Source: Straminergon stramineum (taxonomy: Eukaryota; Streptophyta; Bryopsida; Hypnales; Calliergonaceae). Taken from it: a stretch of 64,000 nucleotides of DNA. Location: NCBI GenBank assembly GCA_963920665.1, contig OY987269.1:21392501-21456500 (forward strand), read 5' to 3'. Position numbers and translations under genes: made by a program. Below, in pieces: positions 12,518 to 26,109 of the stretch (position 1 is its first letter; every line of letters starts with the position of its first letter). Under the pieces are notes generated by a model. It worked only from the letters and a program-made list of their open reading frames with translations, was not told the origin of the DNA and made no database searches.

Positions 12518-15084
12518 CGAGCAGTGAATCATTGTCGACATACAATTTCCGTTATATACCATCACCAGCATAGATCCACAAAAAGCAAAAACTAATTCAA
12601 GATTGTGCAGAGGACTTGACGTCTGTGAAAAGCGGCCGACGATCGTGTCGTTGGGACTGAGCTCTATCCGTCGACTGTCGAGTATGCACTCTGTAAAGAG
12701 CCATCATGTGCTTCAGCTTAGCCCGTGATTACAAGAAAATTCAGAAATCCAGGGGGACCTCGATCAACTTCATTAGTTATCATTGTTACTTGTGGCTGTT
12801 CTCGACCCGGAACAGTTCTCTCATGTGCGCGGCTCTTGCACATGTGACGTGAGATGAAATCTCCAGAAGAGGGGTGAGGAAGGCTGTGCTTCAGAGGGCT
12901 GTTGACAGATAACAGAACGTTATGGCGCACTACTGAGAGAGGCCTCGATTGTAATAATATGTAAACTCGATCAATGCACTTCCAAAACATTTTTCAATTC
13001 AAAATCCTAAATTCATTTGACATTCAGTTCAACCTCACTTGAGTAATGGATCTTTTCACTGACAGATTTTTCTCCAGTTGGGACCCCAGAGCTGGGAGAT
13101 TTGGTATGATGATAAAATATTAGACTAAGTTCGTGTGTTGAATGCTCTACTGTGAGACTCTGGTTCAGGCTGACAGTTGACGGATATGGGTCTTCTGTGG
13201 TCAAGGTTTTCAATGTCTCCTGCCAAAGCCACATGGGATTCTTTTCATGCTTGATTGGACTTCTCTTAACTTACTGAATGGGTGTTTTCTTGATTATGGA
13301 CAATGCATCCCTCACCTCCATGTCTGTATACTATTTGATCAGATACTTCAAAATCCCATGTCTTACTGAAATATGCTGACAATGGAAGGGACAAACATCA
13401 TTGTAGTGTACTCGACTCAGAGTTAAGGATGGTGGGTGTAGTATTTTAAACTGCTGTCTATTTCATTTTGAATGCTCCACTTCACTTACCACTGTACACA
13501 GAATATCATAAAGGCCAGTGTGCCTGGTTTGCAAGGCCTGTAATTGAATTGTATCTGCTTGAAAAGTATAGTCCTGTACTCTGCCTCAGCCTCACCACTA
13601 CTTTGGTCGATTAGTTTAAAAGTAGGATAAGCCTCATTACTCAGAGTAATTTGATAGTTGAAAAAAGAATTTGCAATTTTCAACATTCTGCAGAGACAGT
13701 CAGATGATATTGGGAGACCATATATACTGCACTATACCAAAGAAGAAAATTAAATCATTATGTTGGACGGATGGCCGGACGAAGTTGGACAAGATACGGG
13801 GTGTCAGAAGTATGATTCTTTTTCTTTCCGTGGTCAAAGCAAAAACTTTCTTCTCATGCCACCAGTGAGGGGCTGCTAAGGAAAACAAAACAGCAAAATG
13901 CTTTTACCTTAAATGAAATGTTCAACCTTTCAATCTCTGAACTCCTAGTACCAGACTATTCAACCCTTACGTTATTACATTTAGTTGAATAGTCTTTTAA
14001 ATTCAGAAACTATGCTTTTATTCTCAGCGACTTCCACATGATATAACTTATGAATGGACTGCTGTTTGTTGCCTGATGTCAACGTGACAAAGACCAATGA
14101 CAGAAGGAGCATATCTAAGGAGAGTAATAAAACTGAACTGACCTTCACAGTCACTGTGCACAGCTCCCATTCACCCAAAAAATAATATTTTGTTTCAAAC
14201 CTTTCACCCTCAATGCAGTTTCACCTTTCATTTCATTTTTGTGCACGTTGCAAGTTCATTTTCTCTGTCTGTGCATCCTCGACAATAATGCAAAAACTTT
14301 TTAAGCTTAAAAAAATTGATAAGCTTGTAATTGTATTACAGAGACTGATGATGAATCTCGAATTCAAATCTCGCTTGGCATGCTTTCAATCTCCCTTCAT
14401 ATGAAATTTGAAATTTACAAAGGACTCGAAGAAGAATGAAACATGTGTTGATTGATTGAACCTTCAACCAACCCTCACCAAATATTTAAATCAATCCCCT
14501 CCCCGCCTTAATCATGTGTCGGGTGTGTTTTTGTGAGTGCAAGTTTTGGGGAGTACGTAATGATAATAAAGCAATTATGAGGAGCGCCTCCAACCCAACC
14601 CAAGTCGGCTACTGATGAAGTACATACGGCAGTACAATACAATACGGAGATTGAGAGGCAGTGAATGTTGAAAGGGGGACAAAAAGGGAGGCGGCCTAAT
14701 TGACTGCCAAGCCCAAAGTCTGGAGAGTATTGGGCCATCTATGTAGAAAAAGGGAGACTTCGAATTTCTGGCTTTAACTTAGAATGGGAACAACAGGAAC
14801 TGTACGTACGTGCTTGTCATTTTTCTCCTTGAGGAAAGGAAGGGGAGGGGGGGTCTTGACTTGGTCTTCACCGGACTTGGCTGATGCCAGCCTTGCGCCT
14901 TCTTATATCAGCAATTTTTTTTGCGGGTGGAGGTTGAATGGGAAAATCCCAAGCTCAGCTGCTGCTGCTGCTACAATTCTGGTGAATACAGACTCGCCTC
15001 CTCCAAATAGCTCCCCTAATCTGAAATTCCTTTTTGACTTCTTCTTGGATAGGTTGGGTTGTTTAGGTGTAAGCAATGAAACCC
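12518..15084. other. Downstream flank of cyclin gene, no further gene
   Basis: The first few hundred bases probably include the cyclin 3' UTR; I see no canonical AATAAA close to the stop. A base-balanced patch at about 14490-15110 has a 106-codon frame at 14784-15104 with an Ala run encoded by GCT repeats. It has no recognisable domain and I do not call it a gene. Confidence 0.4.
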
Positions 15085-15270
15085 AGCCATTAGTTCATTG
15101 TTAGCTGGTGGAATTGTGGGAAAAAATTGTGTTGCAATTTGAAAACATTGGAAAAAATGTTCAATTATTTTTATTTTGAGTAAAAAATAGAGAAAAAACT
15201 TGACTCAGTATGTGGAAAAAAGATTCAGTATGGGAATGAGAAGAAAGCAGGTGGTGAAACTCAAAAAATA
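15085..15270 (+). repeat. Dispersed repeat DR1, copy 2
   Basis: Opens with TTAGTTCATTGTTAGCTGG and continues with GTTGCAATTTGAAAACATT, AGTAAAAAATAGAGAAAA and TCAGTATGGGAATGAGA, the same block order as the other DR1 copies. There is no coding content. Confidence 0.7.
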
Positions 15271-17475
15271 TCTTGAATGTTGGCTATATTGACATTCTTG
15301 AGGAGTTGTCCTAAATGCCTAGAAATTTAATTTAAGGAAAAGAACAAAGAAGCAATAATTTGGGGACATTAATTATTTTGCACTAAAGATTTTGAATTTT
15401 TTTTTTAAATTTTAGTTGAAAATCTGGCGAAAAGGATTAACAAACACCCAAAAAAAAATTTCAATTCTTCAAAAAATTATTAAGTACAAGATGAGATTGA
15501 ATAAAACATTAAATCATCAATAGCTTTGAAATGGAATTGAAAATTCCAACTATGGGTTTTTAAAAAGAAGGACATATTATACCCTAAGAATGAGATTGTT
15601 CTAGCAAGCATACTTAACTTTGTGGAGCTTTTTTGTTTTTAATTTTGAAAATTAATTTCAAAAACAAATTAAATACGTTATTTTCTCAAGAAATTTCTAT
15701 AATTGCCAGCAAAATAAGAAGCTCCGTAACTTTCACATTACCAATCCAAATGGAATGGTTTAGCATCACTTACATTGTGTGAGTATCAAGTTTCCCCCCA
15801 CAACTCATTCCATGTATTAAGTTCTTTCATAGATTATAATCAAATAGCAAGTAACATGTGTGACAAGCCCTCCAAAAAAGAATTTAACTTGTATTGAAAT
15901 TGATAAAAACCTACACTATTTTTTTCCAAAAGAGATAGGAAGTAAGGTAAACTACCCATTAAGGACAGTAGAAGAAGTCCCATTCTAATTTGTTTGCATT
16001 CTAAAACAAAAATACATTTGAAGAAATTAGTTGTTTACTTTAGGGAATTGACTCCATGAAATGAGGATAACATGTGTTTGGAATGAGCAAAACCTACGCT
16101 TAATTACATATTGTCATCAATTCACTTCTAATTAGCTTCCGGCAATATAAGTTAGTAATTGGTATTAAAGTCATTATGAACTGAATTGGACACGCGTTAA
16201 ATTGGGCATAGATTAGTAGAAGCCCTACAATAGCTATTTTTCTAACATTGATAGTCATGTCTATGGGTTTTCACAGGAAGCCTAAGGTAACACCCTTCTA
16301 TAATTTAAAAAAAAATCAAATGAAGTCAAAAAGTCATTTTTTTTTCAATTGTAATGTTGTTTCTATTTGCTTGTATACCACTGAAATTTATTCCCACATT
16401 TTGTGGATAGTAGTATCAGGTCATTTTTCCCGGAATGGGGCAATTTACCTTAACCCCTCACCGCCTAAATATGGTTGCTATGTGCAATGGATGTTTCTTG
16501 ACTAGTGTGTAGAATTAGTTTTCCACAGCATCAATTTCCATAAAAAGAGTTTGAACTCACCATTTTAACTGATTGTGATCTTTGAGGCATGTTGAATGTG
16601 ATTTCTCAATCAAATTTTTTGTGGACTACATTTTCAGATTACAATGTTTAATCTTGGGTGTTTTCACCCTTCCCTCACCCTTTTTCAGTGGATGAAAAGC
16701 ATCCCCCTGTGTGGTGAGGGGTTAAGCTGTGGTGTAATTGAAGGGACCACCTATCTCCTTGCACGAATGTGAGTACAACCCCCTGGGGGTACACACCAAA
16801 GGCTTAGTTACCCGGAGTGCATGGACATGTACCCCACGGGGGACTGGGTACTTGGAACTCCAAAAGCAATATTGGGCTGCTCAATTGCTCGTGCTAAAAA
16901 GCAATATTAGTAGGAATATAGGCATGCCATTTCGGCATGTCTCATGAATCTCATTATTATTTTAGTGACTTCTTAAGTGCAATGAATGGCATAAGGGTAC
17001 ATCCCCGCTTGATGATCCATAACTACACAGGGATTCATAAACAAGCATGCCTCACTCAACTGAGAGTTGCACTTGAATTGATAACTCAATACAGTATACG
17101 AAACTGCCCCTAGTACCCACCCACTCCTCTCGGGGAGCACAGTCTCAAAATTCATGATATTGGATATTTGCCAAAAAGTTGAATATTTTGGTGAGGAATG
17201 AGCACCCCTAAGCACAATTGGGCAAAAATCTGATTGGAATTTGGATCAAATTTGGATAAGGGGATTACATGTAGTTCATAGAAATAGCTAGAGAAGGCAT
17301 TTTGAAAGTAGAAGTAGAGAATTCCGCCTCTAAAATGTTGAGGTATTCACTTTTTAGCCTCTAAAGGAGTGAGGCACATTTCTTGTACAAATTGTCAACA
17401 CAATTGACCAAAAACTGATTGGAATTTGGATAAAATTTGGATAAAGGGATAAATACATGTGTTTCCTAGCAAATA
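15271..17475. other. AT-rich intergenic DNA, possible decayed repeat
   Basis: No gene is seen. About 15470-15800 shares weak blocks (for example GGAATTGAAAATTCCAA and AATCCAAATGGAATG) with the TIR elements at 20662-21573 and 23368-24295. It may be a fourth, badly eroded copy. Confidence 0.35.
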
Positions 17476-18152
17476 CTCCTTCCATCCCAATGAAAACCTC
17501 TAAATCAGGTATATGGTAGAACCACCCATTACCAACCAAGTCCCATCGATAATCTATAGGTATTGGAAAATTTAATTATTGGTATTCATGTATTTATATG
17601 TAGATATGATTGATTTCTAACCATTTGTTCCTTGGTTTCTAACCATCTTTTAGCCATCACAGTCATGATACATGTGTTTGGTTTTGAGAGCCAAATTGGT
17701 CTTTTGATGAGTAGCTATGGAAGACTCTACATGTTGAGGATGGATGCAAGCCAACTTTTGGCTTCTAAAATTCATAACAATAAGGGAGTATTTGTTGTGA
17801 AACACATGTACCTTGAATTTAAGGGGAAAAAATATGAAAATTTGACTACACCCATCATTTCTATCTTTCTATAGGGCAAAAAATGAACATTGCCTTCTAC
17901 TACTCCAAATCATTCACATAATGCTGAAGTGGTTGGTAATGGGTGGTTTTTATTGTAGTGCATGTACCACTAAAACCACTCCATTTGTTGATTTTGATCA
18001 TTGAGCAAGCTATGTGTAATTCAAATCAATTCCTGCTCAATCAATTCTAAAAATTCTAAATTGCTTGCTCAATGATCAAAATCAACAAATGGAGCAGTTT
18101 TAGTGGTACATGCACTATTTCCAATTAGGAGTTTTTAGTGGGACGGAGGGAA
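17476..18152. mobile_element. Composite Stowaway-like MITE with a long hairpin
   Basis: The outer ends are CTCCTTCCATCCCA (left) and, on the minus strand, a matching TTCCCTCCGTCCCAC (right). Each is flanked by TA (17474-17475 and 18153-18154). Inside, 17521-17537 is a perfect inverted match to 17931-17947. A second hairpin has 55-bp arms at 17956-18010 and 18063-18117 with two mismatches and a 52-base loop. The two sets of arms do not nest symmetrically about one centre. This suggests one MITE inserted in, or recombined with, a relative. No protein is encoded. Confidence 0.8.
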
Positions 18153-19384
18153 TAGAAGAAAATGCATTTTGAAGTGAAAGTAGAGAATCACACCTCCAAA
18201 ATATTGAGATATTCACTTATGAAGTTTATGAGTCAACCATGGATATTGGCAATAGATGATCACACTTATATTAAGCACTATATACATGTATAGGATGCAC
18301 ATTTGGGTGTTTCAATAATTGTGTCACAAGGTTGATTTCAAGGAGGAAACTTACAATTGTCCCCCACAGAATGGTCCTTTAGTCCTAAAGGGGAGTTAGA
18401 GTTTCTTTGAATATATGGGAAGAATGTTTTTGAAAATACTCCCATCAATGAAGAGAGTAGAGATGGTCCAACAAAACCAATGAGAGTGTTCAAAAACTAT
18501 ATTTTCTTTCTCTCCTTCGCATAGCTCCAAGTGCAAAGTGACCCTAAGTATTGATATAGATATTATATGTAGCAATATTCATGGTCATAAGATAAACGCA
18601 GCCTAAATTCTTTCTAAAAATTGACCCCAAGAGATTTTTGCCTAAATTGTGCAACCTCTATTCATAAGAGCTTAAAGTGAAAAAAAATTGAACCAAATGC
18701 AACAAAATTCCATTGCAAAGGAAAAAGTATAACAGTGGCAACTACATAAGGTCAATTTTAGGTATTCCTATTTCCATCACTTTGAAAATTCATACTTTAC
18801 TCACAAGGTGTCCAAAAAAATGCATAAGAAAATAATCTTGAATACTCATTTGACTTGCACAAAATCCAACAAAAAATTAGGCAATTCAATATTAGGAGCA
18901 ATGCTCAATTTGCTTATTTGGACTCATTTAGGTGTGGTTCCCGTTACCTTTAGAGAAAGATATAGTGGAACCTTTCTAAAGTAATAGGGCTTGGACCCTT
19001 GCCAATATTACAACAAAGAGGTTTATTAATTTGGAGAGGATCAACACATTTAAGTCTCTACACGTAGGAAGCTTCCGAAGTTGTACATGTAGCACATCTT
19101 GAGGAAAAGGAGGACCTTGTCATGACCAAGAGGCTAATTCAACAGCCTATTTTAGTTTTTTCTCATCCTTGGTTGGCTCTCATTTAGTGCTACCACTTAC
19201 TATATTCATCAAGGCAGGACCATTTCCTTAGTGAGGTTTATTGACTTACATAGTATTTGCTTAGAGAGGTTCTACTATATAGCTTTTGTCACTTGGGCTT
19301 GTCCTTTTGTTGGATGCTATTCAATGGTACATGATTCATGTGACTTAGGGAAGTAACTGTCAACATTTTGGATATTTTTTTAAT
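18153..19384. other. Intergenic, no gene recognised
   Basis: AT-rich DNA with no open frame of note and no clear repeat partner elsewhere in the window. Confidence 0.4.
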
Positions 19385-19566
19385 GTTTCCATCTATTTTT
19401 CTTCAATTCACATATAGAACCAATTTTCCAAGTACCGAGTCCATTTTATTTTTCTCTTTTTATTACTCCAAATCGAAATTTTATAGATTTTTTCACTGTT
19501 TTTTCTCTGATGTTTTCAAATTGCAACTGATTTTTTTCCCAATTCCACCGGCTAACAGTGAACTAA
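19385..19566 (-). repeat. Dispersed repeat DR1, copy 3 (left arm of an inverted pair)
   Basis: A minus-strand DR1 copy ending on the plus strand with CCACCGGCTAACAGTGAACT. It is the uninterrupted counterpart of the copy at 8215-8570, and so shows what that site looked like before the 189-bp MITE inserted. It pairs in inverted orientation with 19818-20010. Confidence 0.7.
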
Positions 19567-19817
19567 CCTAACTGGCGGTTCTACTCAAACCTTGGTTACT
19601 GTGAAGCATTCAACAAATCCCTTGATTTTCTGTGTAATCTTAGCCTTGCCAGCTTGGAGGCAGATTAAATTAGATAAGAAAAAGGTACCTCAGGGCACTT
19701 CAAAAGGCAGTTTCACTGTTTTATATTTTTTTACAAACTTGAATTTATATTTCAATGCAAGACAAATGGTACAGTGAGCAGCCCATCCAGTGTTGGAGGG
19801 GAATAAACGGCGGCTAC

Positions 19818-20010
19818 TTCAAAAGTTAGGTGGTGGAATTGGGGGCAAATTTGGTTGCAATTTTGCCAAAATCTGCTGAAAAAATGAAAAAATCTATGAA
19901 ATTTTCATTTAGAGTAAAAAATAGAGAAAATAACCAGACTCAGTTCTTGAAAAAATGGTTCTATATGGGACTGAAAGATAATAGTTGGTATAAAATAAAC
20001 CTAGCAATGA
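19818..20010 (+). repeat. Dispersed repeat DR1, copy 4 (right arm of an inverted pair)
   Basis: A plus-strand copy with GGTGGTGGAATTGGGGGCAA, AGTAAAAAATAGAGAAAA and GGTTCTATATGGGACTG in the DR1 order. With 19385-19566 it forms a foldback structure with arms of about 180 bp and a spacer of about 250 bp. Confidence 0.65.
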
Positions 20011-20661
20011 TAGCAAACAACCCAATGTAGACACCAAGGAAATGAGTCAATATAATCCAATGTACGGGGAGTACCGGCATTTAGTTACAAGCTAGCTTGT
20101 TGATTTTGATCATTTCCGAACAAGGTAGAAAAGTGTAGGAAGTGGTTCCGAATGAAAAAAAGGAGATTTTCAGAAATGGATCGGGTAGGAAAAAAACTTC
20201 GGTAATTATGCCATCTGTCCTAGGAGTATGTAGGAAAATTACCAATTTACATTCCTTTTTAACAACGGGAAGCCGACCGGGCACATGCTTTCCAGGAAAT
20301 TAATTTGACATGTGTAGATAATTTTTTTGTAGTATACTCAATGTGTTGTACTTTGCTCATAGCATTTGATGTAATTGGCCTTAAGTACATGGATTTCCCA
20401 AACAAGTAAAATAGTCAAGTCTGGAAATTTGGAGGCAGTTGTCTTTTGCCGTTGGGACTTGGAAAAACTTCTAGAATACTAAGTTTATGATACTTGACTT
20501 GTAGTACTAACCAACCTTTAGAAAATACTTAGACTCTTTTTAGATCCTTCTATTTTTTGAAGGCTACATCCTTGACCCTTAGATGGTAGGGGCTTTGCCA
20601 AGTTCAACTCTTGCCAAGGATACTCTAAGAAAAAAAACTAGAAGTGAAAGACAAGAACACT
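20011..20661. other. Intergenic, no gene recognised
   Basis: AT-rich DNA without a supported open frame or repeat. Confidence 0.35.
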
Positions 20662-21573
20662 TTAACACCTAAATGTTTCAGAATATGTTTTCTTCAAAAA
20701 TGCTCCAAAACTATCATTTCTAGAACAAGCACCAAATTTTAGAAAAAAAACATTTCTAGACACATGTAACCATAAGATCTTGTAGTATGCTGATTTCAAA
20801 AATTTCTACCATGCAGATTGTAAGATATTAGCGTTTGAATGGACAAAAATCTTTTTTTGGGCCCTTTGAAAAATGGGCAACTGCACTTCACAAGGCCACA
20901 TTTGTATGAAAAAAATTGCAAAATGGTGGTTACTCTTTGAATTCATTCTTCAAGGCAAGTTGGCTACATGCTTGAAAAAATTCAGATCATTTGGAATTGT
21001 ACAACATATAGGAAACATTTAGTAAGTAGAAAGAAGTAGAGAATTATTCAAAATACTAAATTGTCAAGGATTTTGTTATGGAGTTGAAAAATTCCAATCC
21101 CAATGGTGGTAATATTGTCATAAACAATCTACATCCTATGATTTTGTTTTTTTTCAAAAATATTGAAAATTGAGTTAAATAAAGGACTTCAAAGTTTATT
21201 TTAGGGTAGAGAATCCAACATTGCCCACAAACTAAAACTCCTCATAACTTTCATCTCATTAATCAAAATGGAATGATTCAAAGTTTTACATGAATATATA
21301 AATCTAGAAAATCAATTTCCGATTTTAATTTCTTAAAAAAATATTTTTTTAAGAAATTTTTGTGCTGTCGAAGATCAATGAAAATTACATATCATGCGAT
21401 AACTTTCTAACCATGTAGTCAAAAGTTATGAGAATTGTTGGGCCTTAAAGCTACTCCTCAGGCACATGTTGTGTGAAATATTCGAAGAAAGAGAAAGAAA
21501 AATTCCATTTGTAGTGAGTTGCCCAAAATCTCTATGTTGACAAAAAAACGCAGTTTGGTCTTTTAGGGGTTAA
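20662..21573 (+). mobile_element. Non-autonomous TIR element, copy A (912 bp)
   Basis: The termini TTAACACCTAAAT and TTTTAGGGGTTAA are inverted relative to each other. The interior matches the copy at 23368-24295 over its whole length. Shared blocks include GACACATGTAACCATAAGAT, TCAGATCATTTGGAATT and AAATATTGAAAATTGAG. No open frame spans it, so it would need a transposase from elsewhere. The superfamily is not determined because the target-site duplication is unclear. Confidence 0.72.
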
Positions 21574-23367
21574 CCAAAAAAATGGGGAGTGAATAAATAT
21601 TGACCACCCAAACACAAAACTGGCTTGATTTTTGACATTTAGGAAAGCAGCAAATCAAAAAACAAAAATGGCGGCTAATTTCCAAATTCCATTAGAAAAT
21701 GGGGGATGTCAACCGATAAATTTTACACCCTCTAGGCCCACTTCCGAGTAAAATTTGAAAAATTCGAGCCACCTTCTAGAAGCTCGGAAATTCTCCGATT
21801 TTCCTACAGAACTCTTTGGACTGTGATATAATCTTACCTCAATCCATGACAATTTTTTTGGCAATAAATGACATTTGAGCTAATTAGATTGAGTTAGTGA
21901 CCACAACCAATGCCTTGGGTGATGGCGAAGCAGTTATTAGTGACTACAATAGAAACTTCCACCTTTTTTGTATAAATTCATCTCAAAAAATAACTTTTTT
22001 TATTCCTTCATGTCATGGCCATGTCAAGAAATATCGTGAATACTTTAGGTGGTAAGATGATCATTATGGATACACTATTTGATGGTATGGGGGGTAGTCC
22101 CAAGACTCTTTTGCACTAATTGAACAACAAACTTCAAAAACTCATAACAAATTCATAAATTGTGAAAAAAAATCAATTTCTCTCTCCATTTCTCACATTT
22201 GTCTTTATAATGAATTTTTTTAATTGAAAAAAAATAAGGTCAACAAGGCAAACTAGTCATTCTGCTTGTTGTAAGCTGGTTTACCTTAGATCAAAAAAGA
22301 TCCCAAACACTGAGCCCATCTCATTTGAGGAGTTTTTTCAAGGCATTTGAGGAGTTTTTTCAAACCATGGCCAATACAATGACTATAATAGGTGAGCTTT
22401 ATAGTGGATAGGGGGAGGTAATATTGTACCTCGCCAAAATGCCTGGAGAGACGGAGATGGAGGAAAGGTATTGTACAAACAAACGGTCTATCATATGTGA
22501 TAACATATTGAATGGGTCACAAATTGTCAAATTGTATGCACCTTTGACAGTAGAAAAAAACCCAGATAATTACACGGCTGACATTTTTCCAATCATTTGA
22601 ATTTACTAGACGAGTTATTTTCCTGGACTGAAGATCGACCCAAAAAACAATCAGGAAAGATGATTGCTGATTAATTCGGAAATCCCAATTGGCAAAGTAC
22701 AAATTAATTATCTGAATTTTGTTGGTTTCCCCAAATTAAACAGACTGCTAATCCCAAGGATGTACCACAAATCAATTTAATTAGCAGCTGAGTTTCCCAA
22801 GGTAGACTAGTCTCCACCAATCAATGGGGAGTATTCATGGTCAAATTTTAATAGCAACCTGCCGGGAAGGAGGATTGAAGGCAAGTGTAAGTGACACTTT
22901 GAAGTGACTTGAGAAAAAACAATGAAGAAACATTCAAGTCACTCTTCATCAATTTTTAAGGGTTTGTGGAAAAACTTGCATCAGTTCAGTTGAATTCATG
23001 TCATGGTGATTCTATTCTACAAATTAATTGGTAGTGACGCCTAATTGTGTAATTGTGTCCTAATAAGGATATGAGCATGGTTTCTATTACTGATCTACTT
23101 TAGTTTTTGTTTAGGCTTGTTGGCATTTTCAAAATGAACTTAGGACTTTGTTTGTAAGTATTTTTATAGACGCACTAGAAGAAATTCTTGTTCACTGATC
23201 TGATGTGTTTTTGTATGAAAACACAAAATTGCGTTGGAGAAAATGCAATTTAACTACCCATCCCCAAATGAGCTTGAAATTTCAGATTGATCATATATGA
23301 TCACTTGGGCAGATAAGGGTTAAGAGAAGCAACAAAGGTAGAAAAAATGTATTGAAAAGTCATTTGT
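21574..23367. other. Intergenic between two TIR elements, no gene
   Basis: AT-rich DNA. A short direct duplication, CATTTGAGGAGTTTTTTCAA, occurs at about 22323 and again about 24 bp later. No coding frame is supported. Confidence 0.4.
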
Positions 23368-24295
23368 TTAACCCCTAAAGTTCCATGACTATGTTTTCAC
23401 TAAAAATGCTCCCAAATTGCCATTTATAGTATAGGTACCAAATTTTTGAAAAAAAACTTTTTTGGAGACATGTAACCATAGGATCTTGTAGTATGATGTG
23501 AGAGCTTGTGGTAAAAAATTCTGAAATTTCCACCTTGTGGATTGCAAGATATAAGCATTTAAATTTATTAAAATCATTTTTTGGCCTTGCAAAAAACAGG
23601 GCAGCTGCACGTCACAAGCTCACTTTTCTATGAAAAAAAGTCCAAAATAGTGGTGCTTCTTTGCATTTATTTTCCTAGACAAGTTGGCCACATGCTCGAA
23701 AAATTTCAGATCATTTGGAATTCTACAACATATAGGAAAAAAATAGTAAGTAGATAGTAGTAGAGAATGATTCAAAATACTAAATTGTTAAGAATTTAAT
23801 CATGGAATTGAAAAACGCCAATTCCAATGGTTGCAATGTTATAATAAACAATCTATATCCTATGATTTAATTTTTTTCCAAAAATATTGAAAATTGAGTA
23901 CGATAAAGGACTTTAAAGTTTATTTTAGAGTAGAGAAATCCATAGCTACTTGCAAACAAGAAATCCTCATAACTTTTGATTCCTTGACTAAAATGGAATT
24001 ATTCTAAGCTTTCTACTTATATATAACTCTAGAAAACCAATTTAAAGTTTCAATTTTTGAAAAAAGTGATTTAAAAAAAATTTGTCTAGACTGCCTATTT
24101 ACAAAAAAAATTAACATATTAGGTCATAAATTTTGACTCATATTTCCAAATGTCATGAAATTTAGTGCATATGAAAGATATTCCTCTTCCCCACCTATTA
24201 AAATTTGGGCCATACATATGGAAATCTCCAGCCACACGTACTTGCCCAAAATTGCTAAATAGCCAAAAAATGCATGTTGGTCCTTTAGGGGTTAA
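23368..24295 (+). mobile_element. Non-autonomous TIR element, copy B (928 bp)
   Basis: The best-preserved member. The left end TTAACCCCTAAAG is the exact inverse of the right end CTTTAGGGGTTAA. The interior is collinear with copy A. It has no transposase-like open frame. The flanks do not show a convincing target-site duplication, so the exact boundary may be off by a few bases. Confidence 0.78.
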
Positions 24296-26109
24296 ATTCC
24301 TTTTTTGAATTTTCCAAATAAAAAATATAGTATATAAATTGCTTGTTAGAATGTTTTCACCTATACAATTTACAATTCTAGCATTTTCTTGTCAAAGTTA
24401 ATAGCATTTTAGGGTTTTTTCCATCTTGTACCACCTTCTACTTTATTGTTTTTTTGAATATGAATATGGATTGTTTTTGGTTAACTTTTTCATGAATTCA
24501 AAACCAACATTTCCTAAAAATGATCCTATGGTTGGATTTCTTAAGAAAAATGAACTTAAAGATTTTAGCCTTGCTTTGGATATGCTTCTTAATGCAATTT
24601 TTGGCCTCTTAACAATACATAACTTTAGGTGTTAAGTGACTTTTACACTATTTTATAAAATCAATGGTTCAAATGAAATCTTGCAGTCATTAGAGGCATG
24701 CTTCAAATGAGTTAGTTTCAGATTTTGTTTTGGAATTTGTTTTGGAGTGGTTCAAGGATATTTGCACAATAGCCTTGGGTGATAGGATAAGTTATTGAAC
24801 ATGTTTAGATCAAGATAATATTTGATAATGAACTTCTTTTAGGATTTTTATGGGCCCTACCTTTGGGAGTTTTTTTGTTTTCTAAAGACCATACTATGAA
24901 ATTCTTAGAAATTAGATTTTTTATTGAAAAATATATTTCCTTCTGTGTTTTTTTTACTCTGAGATATTTCTTCCTTGGAAAAATACACGTGACTCTTTCC
25001 TTTGATTCTAAAATATTCAAATTGCTTAAATGGAGTGTATTCACACTTTAATAATAACAAATTTTCTTATTAATTCCACATCTTTACCTCTAAAAATTGT
25101 CTTAATGGAATTTCAAATGTATAGTTTTAAAATTCAATTAATACAAAGTCGAGAAATCAATGCATCAAAATTTTTTTACATCCCAAATAATAATGAATTA
25201 CTTCTAGAAAATTAGCTATTCGATACTAGGATTTGATTAAAAAAACTAAGTAACATGAAAAGTTTTTTTAGGTGTTCATATTGAGACCAAAAACACACTT
25301 TCCACTTCTTAATATTACAACCACTTACTCAAATAGGCAAACATTAGTTGGTTGGAAAGCTAGAACATGACACATGTATAGTTAAAATGATTTTTGGATA
25401 GTAATAAATTTGGAATTTTCAATGGCCTATCCTCCAAATTCACAAAAGCCTAATTTGAGTTCCTAGTAGTTTAGGGTTAGAATAACATGAACACTCAAAC
25501 ACATATTTGAGACCAATTACATCACTCTATGAAAATCCGCGAATCAATTTAATTTCTTGTCTATCATAAACTTTACGAAGTTTTTAATTTTATCTTTTTA
25601 ATATTACTTGAATATTGAATTTCAGGTTTGCCCATGTAGTTGAAATGGGATGATTAATATGTTTGCTTACAACTTTCACTTTTAATATTTCATCAATATC
25701 CTAAGAATGAGACAAAAACTTCAAATCAAATTTGAACTCAAATAGTTTTCTTCTCCCGAAACTTGATTGAGGATGGTTCTACACATTCATCAATGCTAAT
25801 TTGTTTAGAGTGATGTAATTGGTCTCAAATTTGCTTCAAAATCATCTTTGTTAACCTTTAAAGTTATTTCATGTTTAGAGGCCCAAAACTCCTTCAAAAT
25901 ACTAGTCTCCAAAGCAAGGCTAAAGTATTAATCCATATTTACTTTTTAACAAATCCAACCATAGGATCTTTTAGTGAACTTGTTAGAGTAAACCCTCCTA
26001 AAATTTCAGAATAAAAAACCATACCAATTGCAAGATCATGATGCATAGGTTTAAAAAAGGAGAATTTTTTATTCTTCCCAAATGGTTAGATTTCCAATCT
26101 TTCAAACAT
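24296..26109. other. AT-rich intergenic DNA with a short inverted repeat pair
   Basis: No gene is seen. A segment around 24515-24640 (with GATTTTAGCCTTGCTTTGGA) recurs in reverse orientation at about 25855-25995 and in forward orientation at about 27650-27785. It is a diverged dispersed repeat of about 130 bp. Confidence 0.45.

Noticed and set aside
14784..15104. 106-codon plus frame with an Ala run
   Set aside because: The Ala run comes from GCT repeats, no domain is visible, and the frame runs into the dispersed repeat DR1.
15085..19566. A 4.5-kb transposon bounded by inverted DR1 copies
   Set aside because: The DR1 copies at 8.5 and 19.5 kb still match each other beyond the supposed terminus, so the ends are not true element ends, and no transposase lies between them.
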